64,000 nt of DNA, taken from Triticum aestivum (lineage: Eukaryota > Streptophyta > Magnoliopsida > Poales > Poaceae). Below the pieces are notes generated by a model. That model was not told the origin of the DNA, ran no database searches, and saw only the letters and a program-made list of their open reading frames with translations. The DNA is taken from the NCBI RefSeq assembly GCF_018294505.1, contig NC_057808.1, forward strand, positions 355,434,696 through 355,498,695, in the 5' to 3' direction. The translations under genes and the position numbers were made by a program. The number at the start of each line of letters is the position of its first letter. Position 1 is the first letter of the stretch. Positions 55,812 through 64,000 of this stretch are shown one piece after another.

Positions 55812-58800
55812 TGTAACACCCCGCATGTAACTTTCCATATTTGTAACTCCGACTCTTGCCATTTTCGGCTATGTGTTATGATATTCCCTCCATGGTCGGG
55901 TTTTGTCTTTCGTTTTGTATTTTGTTCATGTCATGTATTTCATATCATGTCATCATGTGCATTGCATTTGCATACGTGTTCGTCTCATGCATCCGAGCAT
56001 TTTCCCCGTTGTCCGTTTTGCAATCCAGCGCTCCTATCTCCTCCGGTGCACCCCTCTTGTTTTCTTTCTTGAGCGGGTGTCAAACATTCTCGGAATGGAC
56101 CGAGGCTTGTCAAGTGGCCTTAGTATACCACCGGGAGACCACCGGGCAAGTTTCGTTCCATTTGGAGGTCGTTTGGTACTCCAACGGTTAACCGGGCATC
56201 CGCAAAGTCCATTTGTGTGTGCAGCAAAACCCCCCTCAAAAACCAGGCCAAAACCCACCAAACTTTCTTCCATGTTGTAGGTCGTTCGATCACGATCGTG
56301 TGGGCGAAAACCGCACCTCATTTGGAGCCTCCTAGCTCCCTCTACCTATTTATATGTGAGCCCTCCCGAAAACGAATCGCAGACGAAACCCTAGCCCTCG
56401 TCCCTCCGCGCGCCGGACAAATCGCGCCACCGCCACGTCAGCAGCCCGTACGCCGCCGCCGCCAAAGCCCGCGGGCCCGTCCGCGGCCCTCCCGGCCCGT
56501 CGCCGCGCCCCCGCACGCGCCTGGCTCGCCGCCTCGCCTCCTCTGTCGCGCCGCCACCGCCGGCCGGCCGTCGCCTCGCCATCGCCGGCGCCTCGCGCCA
56601 CCGCGGCCCCGCCGCGTCCGACCCTCGCCGCCGGCCGGAGCCCGCACCGACGCCGCCCGCGCCGTCCTTCCCCGCTCCCTCCGGCGCCGCGGCCTTCCTC
56701 TCCTCTCCCGTCGCCCGCCGTCGAGCTCGAGCTTCGCCTGAGCCAGATCCGATCAAGAACACTATGTGCGTTGACTTTCCCGAGCCCCCCGAAAATTCCT
56801 AAGTCCTTGAATTTTTACGATATGTGCACATGTTCATCATTGCATAACTCACCGTGCATAGCTCCGTTTCACGCGTGTAATATGTCAAATTGTTCGTCCC
56901 ATGATGCTCTTCATTTCGTTCAATTGAACCATGTTCAGTAGAGGCCATATTGATGCCCAAATCTCTCGTGCAAGAGTGCTAGTTGCTGTTATCTTCTGGT
57001 TCTTAGCAGAACTTGGAGATTTGTCATTTTTGTATCATTTAATCTGTGCATCTTATGGGCATGAGCTCTACAGGTGTTTTGTTGTATGCCATGCCATCTT
57101 TCCAAGGGTCTATGCCATGTATTTGTGTGGACTCTGTGGTGACTAGCACAAGCATGCAAACTAGGCCCCGTAATGTTTCTGATTTCAGGGACTTATCTCC
57201 AAGTCTTTGTCTGCTGTTATTTTGTTGCCATGTAAACTTGATGCTACAGAGAGATCCATGCATATTTTGGAGATGTTCAGTAAGGATGTTTTGTAGATAT
57301 TGTTGTAATTGATCCATTCCTGCCTTGTTTGCAATTATGGAGTGCCATAGCATGACTCAATCTTGCTCTAATTTTGCTATAAAATATTTCTGGCAGATTC
57401 TTAACATGATATGCTATTTTGCCAAGCTTGTTGTAGTTGATCCATACATGCTATGCTTTTGTTCTTGCCATGAATAGCTTCATAAATATGCCGTCTTACT
57501 GTAGGTATGCTTGTTTTGTCATGAATTGCTCTGTAGTGAGTGCATCAAGCTCACCAAGATGCCTTCATATTATTAATTCTGCCATGTTCTATTTTCTGCC
57601 AAGTCTGGAACCTGTTAACGGAACTTGCTATGTTTACAAGGTTGCCATCATATCTTCTAGTCCTTTTAGGCTTATGGTCAGTAAGGGACTTTTGTCATAT
57701 GCATTTAGTAGAATACTGCCATGCCTTGTTTTGCCATGTTAAGTTCCTGTAGTATGTTGATTTCGTGATCTGAACATTGCTACCTGATGCTGTTTTCTGC
57801 CATGTCCAGTAATTTCACCAAGTCTATGAACCTGTTATCTTTTGCACTTTTGCCATGCCTGTTTGAGCTTGTTATGTTGTGAACTTGCCGTAGCTCAGTG
57901 TTCATCTTTTGTCAAGCATCTCCTGTAGATTACTGCCATATGCTTTTTTGCTATGTTGGAGTGATGTAACATTGTTGCTTGTTGCATTTTAAGTGCTATC
58001 ATGCTGTTAATCGCAGATTCGTGTCATTCTTGTTTTGCTTGCCATTTGCAAACCGTGCATCCGTTTCCGGTGATCTTTATATCGATTTCGACCGAAATCA
58101 TCTCATCTTTTCATTGGCATGCTTGGTTTGATAAGTTACTGCCTTGTTCATCATTTTCCTTCTGGAGCACGCATATGCATCGCATATCATATCTCGCATA
58201 TCATACATGTTTTGCATTATGTTGCTTGTGCATTTCTCGTGGTTGATTGTGGTTCCGTTTGTTTGTGTTCTTGTCTTGGGTAGAGCCAGGAGACGAGTTC
58301 GTGAATGAGAAACCTGTTGAGTACGCTTACGAGGATCAAGCTTTCGACAACTCTGAGAACCTTGCAGGGAAGATGACCACCCCTCGAAATCACTTCTATC
58401 TTTGCTTTGCTAGTTGTTCGTTCTATTGCCATGCTGCGCTACCTATCACTTGCTATATCATGCCTCCCATATTGCCATGTCAGCCTCTAACCATCCTTTC
58501 CTAGCAAACCGTTGTTTGGCTATGTTACCGCTTTTGCTCAGCCCTTCTTATAGCGTTGCTAGTTGCAGGTGAAGTTGAAGTTTGTTCCATGTCGGAACAT
58601 GGATATGTTGGGATATCACAATATCTCTTATTTAATTAATGCATCTATATATTTGGTAAAGGGTGGAAGGCTCGGCCTTATGCCTGGTGTTTTGTTCCAC
58701 TCTTGCCGCCCTAGTTCCTGTCATACCGGTATTATGTTCCTTGAGTTTGCGTTCCTTACGCGGTCGGGTGATTTATGGGACCCCCTTGACAGTTCGCCTT

Positions 58801-59374
58801 GAATAAAACTCCTCCAGCAAGGCCCAACCTTGGTTTTACCATTTGCCACCTAAGCCTTTTCCCCCGGGTTTTCGCGAGCCCGAGGGTCATCTTTATTTTA
58901 ACCCCCCGGGCCAGTGCTCCTTCGAGTGTTGGTCCGAACCGAGCAGCCTGCGGGGCCACCTCGGGGAAACTCGAGGTCTGGTTTTACTCGTAGCTTGACT
59001 TATCCGGTGTGCCCTGAGAACGAGATATGTGCAGCTCCTATCGGGATTTGACGGCACATTCGGGCGGCTTTGCTGGTCTTGTTTTACCATTGTCGAAATG
59101 TCTTGTAAACCGGGATTCCGAGACTGATCGGATTTTTCCGGGAGAAGGTTTATCCTTCGTTGACCGTGAGAGCTTATGATGGGCTAAGTTGGGACACCCC
59201 TGCAGGGTATTATCTTTCGAAAGCCGTGCCCGCGGTTATGAGGCAGATGGGAATTTGTTAATGTCCGGGTTGTAGAGAACTTGTCACTTGACCCAGTTAA
59301 AATACATCAACTGCGTGTGTAGCCGTGATGGTCTCTTCTCGGCGGAGTCCGGGAAGTGAACACGGTTTGAGTTA
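55812..59374 (+). repeat. 3' LTR of the chromovirus, cut by Tat copy 3
   Basis: It starts TGTAACACCCCGCATG after a GTGGTGGAGTGT purine tract and matches the 5' LTR up to about 36425. The last 610 bp or so are missing because Tat copy 3 inserts at 59375. It contains the TATA-like box (56347-56354) and segment A of the mini-ORF (58284-58367). Confidence 0.9.
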
Positions 59375-59892
59375 TGTTGAGGATATAAACCTCAGAGTCA
59401 CCCGCCCGGAGGGGCCGGGTTACTCATAATGGTCATCGCCTGAAGCCCGGTGCCAAGCTTGAAGACGGCGGGCCAAAGATGGGCTTAAGACCCGGAGATG
59501 GCTTAAGGCCCGTAGTTACAACCGCCATTATGGTAGAACTTGTAGTGTAAGGCAAGAATAGTTGAGAGTCCGAGCCGGACACTCTTATGAGCCTGCCGGG
59601 ACTCTGAGAGCTGCTGGGCATCAACCTCTCTATATAAAGGGACGACCCGGCGGCAGTTTAGGGACAAGTAAGATCTCATCGAGAGCCAGGCATAGCAATC
59701 AAGCTCCCTGCTCATCGAAACCCTAATCAATACCACCTCAACTGGACGTAGGCTTTTACCTTCACCATAAGGGGCCAAACCAGTATAACCCTCATGTTCC
59801 TTGTCCCGTTTAACCCCTTTAAGCTTCCTAGTTGCGATGGCTCCACGACTAAGTCCTAGCTTGAGGAAATCTTCCGTGACAATTCCATGACA
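59375..59892 (+). repeat. 5' LTR of Tat copy 3
   Basis: It reads TGTTGAGGATATAAACC to CAATTCCATGACA (518 bp), with TATATAAA at 59631-59638. The gag start in U5 is present (ATGGCTCCACGA), but the frame is closed by TGA at the very end of the LTR (CCATGACAG). Confidence 0.92.
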
Positions 59893-59893
59893 G

Positions 59894-62295
59894 TTGGCGC
59901 CCACCGTGGGGCCAGCGCACGGCGGATTTGAGTTCTTGAAGGGCAGCTTCAAAGGGCTCAAGGGATACGTTGTGGGCCGGATGACCAAGAGTCGCCATGG
60001 CAAGCTCTACATCGACGATGCAAACTGGGGTCCCGACGCCGGCTCAATTGAGTACGGGTACTGGATCCCCTTCGGCGGAATTCATGTCTTCATTGGCAAG
60101 ATTGGTGAGCCGGGCCCTGAGCCGGATCTCTACGCCGATCTCATCGAGACGGCTCAGCGTGCACGATCCGCCCGGGCCCTACCTGCCTTGAAGCATGCTT
60201 TTGTGGGATGTATCCATGGAGGGCTCTCTGATGGATCTGGATCTGGTGATCAGACGCCGGCTCTGATGGTGAGTCGTCCACAGATGAGTCAAACTCGTTG
60301 TATCAAATTCAAGATGGCAGGCTCATGGGTTGTTCCGATGGTGACAGTATTCCGGACCCGTTTGAGCCGCCGAGCCGGGTTGGAATCTTCATGGCCGGTG
60401 CACAGCCTGTTCAGAACCCTACCGCTGGGTCAGGAAACCCGGTGCCCTCGCGGGCTCAGGTGCTGATTGATCTCACGGACAAGATGACGGCCCTGTTGAC
60501 CGCCACGGTTGACCTGGCGGATCAAGCTCAGCATGACGCGGAGGTGGCGCAGTTAAAGTTAGATCTAGTGAAAGCCAAGGAGGATCTGGCGGCGGAAGGG
60601 ATCAGGATGGCTGCGGAGAGGGCGGCTCTCGACGCCCAGACTCAGTTGATTCAGGCGCAGTCCTTCCGGCTCACGATGGATCAGAACGCGTCCAATGAGG
60701 TCATGAGAAGGAGGCATCAAAAGGCCCAATCTCGACTCCCTCCGGTCTACGATCCTCGAAACCTCTTCAACACGCCAGGTGCAGGGTCTAGTAACCCGCC
60801 GGGGATCATAGTGCCCGGGTCTGGGACCCCTGTTCAGCCACAAGTGATGGGGCCTCCCCGGGTGAACCCTGCCCCGCCTCAATATGTGCCAATACCGCCG
60901 GGTCATTATGCTAACCCGCTGGAGAACATGGTCGCCGCAGCAGCACGGCTGGCGGCTCTCCCAATTGACGGCGACTCTCCAACGGCTATTGAAACCCGCC
61001 GGGTCAGAGAACTCCTTCAGACAGCACTGGCGCAGCAAGAGGCGTACTCTTACAGCCGGGAGAGGATCCACTCAACCCCTCGTCCAGGACGGAGCCCGAG
61101 TTATAGCCGACACATGGTCTCAGCGACCGGCTCAAGTAACGTCCGACGCCATGACCCGCCCCCTGGCCATGGCCCGGCTCATAACGGAGCCTTTCATGCA
61201 ACAGACCAAGACAGAGCGCGGAAAGAGGCGGAGCAGGTGCCTCAGTTGACGGCTTACCAGACACCCCCGGCCTATCCGACGACTTCCGTCGACGTAGGTA
61301 TCCCTACGAGGACTGGAGGTGTCCCTTGTTTAGTGCCGGCTCTCCGCAATGAACGTCTACCCAAGGACTTCAAAGGGCCTAGGAAGGTGCCTAATTACAC
61401 GGCTGACTTGCAACCCGGAGCATGGATCGAGAGTTACGAGATGGCCATGGAATTACTGGAGGTCAGTGAAGCAGCGATGGCCAAGTACTTCACCATGATG
61501 TTAGATGGGACTGCCAGCACTTGGTTGAAAGGGCTACCACCGAATTCCATCGGGTCTTGGGCTGAGTTGAAAGCCCGGTTCATCCAAAACTTCAAAGATA
61601 CCTGTAGGCAGTCTATGTCAATTGTGGATTTGACTAACTGTAAACAGCAGGAGGGTGAGTCTACGACCCATTGGGTTCGTCGGGTCAAAGAGATAATACA
61701 TTCATCTGATAAGATGGATGCCGGCTCTGCAGTCTTAATGTTGGAACAGAATTGTTGTTTCCTACCCTTGAAGATGAAACTCGGGCGGCTTAAGCGCGAC
61801 TGCAATGATATGGGTACGCTGATGGCGGCTCTCGTCAAGTACGTCGATTCTGATAGTACCAAGGACCCCGCTTCAGATGATGAAAGGACAGGGAAGGGAA
61901 AGAAGAACGGCAATGGCAAGGGTCCTCCGCATAACCCGGGGAACCAAGGAGGTGGCAAGCGTAAGGCCGACGGCAGCCTAGAGTTCGTGGCCAACGCCAG
62001 CTCACAGGGGAATAACCAGCGACGCAAGGGGAGGCCACCTCCCCGAGCCGGCGGGTCAGGCCCGACGCTGGAACAACTGTTGAATGAGCCTTGTCCAAGG
62101 CACGGCTCTAGGGAGAAGCCAGCTACTCATCTATGGAAGGATTGCGCCATCATGAAATCCTTTAAGAATTCCAATGCCTTTAATGGCAACCATGGCCCGG
62201 GCGGCGGCTCAGGCGCTGGCGGTTTTCATGGTCCGGGCGGCGGCTCAAATTCTAATCCTCAGAACGGTCAAGGGGGCTTTTATCAGCAGTCTGGC
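59894..62295 (+). pseudogene. gag of Tat copy 3, truncated
   Basis: The frame is open from the PBS to about 60255, where a loss of about 4 bp against copy 2 (GACGGCCGCCGG there, GACGCCGG here) shifts it. It is then open from 60298 to the Copia insertion. The N-terminal block, helical middle and Retrotrans_gag domain (PGAWIESYEMAMELLEVSE, then TWLKGLPPNSIGSWAELK) are all present. The protease and pol lie beyond the insertion, outside the window. Confidence 0.88.
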
Positions 62296-64000
62296 TGAAG
62301 GAAATATGCCCTAGAGGCAATAATAAAGTATTATATATTTCCTTATATCATGATAAATGTTTATTATTCATGCTAGAATTGTATTAACCGGAAACATAAT
62401 ACATGAGTGAATACATAGACAAACAGAGTGTCACTAGTATGCCTCTGCTAGACTAGCTCGTTAATCAAAGATGGTTATGTTTCCTAGCCATAGACATCAG
62501 TTGTCATTTGATTAACGGGATCACCTCATTAGGAGAATGACGTGATTTACATGACCCATTACGTTAGCTTAGCACCCGATCGTTTAGTATGTTGCTATTG
62601 CTTTCTTCATGACTTATACATTTTCCTATGACTATGAGATTATGCAACTCCCGTTTACCGGAGGAACACTTTGTGTGCTACCAAACGTCACAACATAACT
62701 GGGTGATATAAAGGTGCTCTACAGGTGTCTCCAAAGGTACTTGTTGGGTTGGCGTATTTCGAGATTAGGATTTGTCACTCCGATTGTCGGAGAGGTATCT
62801 CTGGGCCCACTCGGTAATGCACATCACTATAAGCCTTGCAAGCATTGTGACTAATAAGATAGTTGCGGGATGATGTGTTACGGAACGAGTAAAGAGACTT
62901 GCCGGTAACGAGATTGAACTAGGTATCGAGATACCGACGATCGAATCTCGGGCAAGTAACATACCGATGACAAAGGGAACAACGTATGTTGTTATGCGGT
63001 CTGACCGATAAAGATCTTCGTAGAATATGTGGGAGCCAATATGGGCATCCAGGTCCCGCTATTGGTTATTGACCGGAGAGGTGTCTCGGTCATGTCTACA
63101 TAGTTCTCGAACCCAAAGGGTCCGCACGCTTAAAGTTACGATGACAGTTTTATTATGAGTTTATGTATGTTGATGTACCGAAGGAGTTCGGAGTCCCGGA
63201 TGAGATCAGGGACATGACGAGGAGTCTCGAAATGGTCGAGACGTAAAGATTGATATATTGGACGACTATATTCGGACTTCGGAAAGGTTCCGAGTGATTC
63301 GGGTATTTTTCGGAGTACCGGAGAGTTACGGGAATACGTATTGGGCCTTATTGGGCCATACGGGAAAGAAGAAAAAGGGCCTCAAGGGTGGCCGCACCCC
63401 TCTCCTTGGTCTGGTCCGAATTGGACTAGGAAAGGGGGGCGCCTCCTTCCTTCCTTCTCTTTTTCCCTTCCTCTTTTCCTATTCCTTATGGGAGGTGGAA
63501 TCCTACTAGGACTAGGGAGTCCTAGTAGGACTCCACACTTGGTGCGCCCCCTCCTAGGGCCGGCCTCCTCCTCCCTTGCTCCTTTATATACGGGGGCAGA
63601 GGGCACCCCATGGACACACTTGATATACGATATTTTTAGCCGTGTGCGGTGCCCCCCTCCACCAGATTACACCTCGATAATACCGTCACGGAGCTTAGGC
63701 GAAGCACTGCGACGGTGGAACATCATCATCGTCACCACGCCGTCGTGCTGACGAAACTCTCCCTAACCACTCGGCTGGATCGGAGTTCGAGGGACGTCAT
63801 CGAGCTGAACGTGTGTAGAACTTCGGAGGTGCCGTGCGTTCGGTACTTGATCGGTCGGATTGTGAAGACGTACGACTACATCAACCGCGTTGTAATAACG
63901 CTTCCGCTGTCGGTCTACGAGGGTACGTGGACAACACTCTCCCCTCTCGTTGCTATGCATCACCATGATCTTGCGTGTGCGTAGGAATTTTTTTTGAAAT
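62296..64000 (+). repeat. BARE/Angela-type Copia LTR, running off the window
   Basis: It starts TGAAGGAAATATGCCCTAGA and stays alignable with the LTR at 4086-5868, though clearly diverged. The window ends about where the LTR is expected to finish (after GCGTAGGAATTTTTTTTGAAA). A TATA box (TTTATATA) lies near 63583. The expected target duplication is CTGGC (62291-62295). It is the innermost layer of the nest. Confidence 0.9.

Larger units (their letters stand above)
32864..59374 (+). mobile_element. Tekay-type chromovirus (Gypsy) with LTRs of about 4.2 kb, interrupted twice
   Basis: The 5' LTR is at 32864-37036, the internal region at 37037-39041 and 52080-55811, and the 3' LTR starts at 55812. 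Tat copy 2 (39043-52079) splits gag, and Tat copy 3 (from 59375) splits the 3' LTR. Removing copy 2 with one copy of the CAGTT duplication rejoins gag. The C-terminal chromodomain-like end and the RT/integrase type indicate the Tekay/Del chromovirus lineage. Three frameshifts and a nonsense codon make it inactive. The expected left target duplication is GGCAC (32859-32863). Confidence 0.85.
59375..62295 (+). mobile_element. Tat-lineage Gypsy retrotransposon, copy 3 (5' part)
   Basis: The 5' LTR (59375-59892) is followed by a PBS (from 59894) and gag up to the Gly-rich region, where a Copia LTR inserts at 62296. The expected target duplication is AGTTA (59370-59374). It is close to copy 2 in gag, closer than to copy 1. 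Confidence 0.9.

Noticed and set aside
1..64000. CRISPR arrays, rRNA and tRNA genes, bacterial-type operons
   Set aside because: No regularly spaced short repeats, no cloverleaf-type sequence and no rRNA core sequence were seen; the window is plant nuclear DNA.

Overview
The window is a stretch of a large, repeat-rich grass genome, almost certainly a Triticeae species (wheat, Aegilops, barley or a relative). The evidence is the Copia LTRs that begin TG(T/A)(T/A)GGAAATATGCCCTAGAG and belong to the BARE/WIS/Angela group, the Sabrina-like Gypsy LTR that reads TGATACGTCTCC on the minus strand, the Stowaway and Tourist MITEs, and one grass-type bHLH gene. No rRNA, tRNA or CRISPR structure was seen.

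Layout. (1) 1-5868: the 3' part of a decayed Copia element with its complete 3' LTR. (2) 5869-16600: a low-copy gene island. It holds one clear host gene, a HECATE/INDEHISCENT-type bHLH transcription factor on the minus strand (13042-13749), with a TATA box, a palindromic pair of G-boxes and a dense set of MITEs around it. (3) 16601-17560: an unidentified gene-like fragment and the zf-RVT end of a LINE, both minus strand. (4) 17561-64000: one nest of LTR retrotransposons, each inserted in the previous one. The order is Copia LTR (from 17561), Tat-lineage Gypsy copy 1 (from 17934), Sabrina-like Athila element on the minus strand (from 24365), a second Tat-like Gypsy family (from 30031), and a Tekay-type chromovirus with LTRs of about 4.2 kb (from 32864). 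The chromovirus is itself cut by Tat copy 2 (minus strand, complete, 39043-52079) and by Tat copy 3 (from 59375). Copy 3 is cut by a second BARE/Angela-type LTR (62296 to the window end).

The most informative element is Tat copy 2. It has both LTRs, gag-protease, an open pol with a degenerate first RNase H and a second archaeal-type RNase H, and a tandem repeat block. On the opposite strand it carries a multi-exon antisense gene with its own TATA box, a 5'UTR intron and phase-consistent coding exons. Three other signals deserve attention. An in-frame UAG between protease and pol is shared by two Tat copies. In two different families the gag reading frame starts inside the LTR and runs through the primer-binding site. 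The chromovirus LTR contains what looks like a spliced, acidic mini-ORF. Most retroelement genes here carry frameshifts or nonsense codons, and none except copy 2 is structurally complete within the window.
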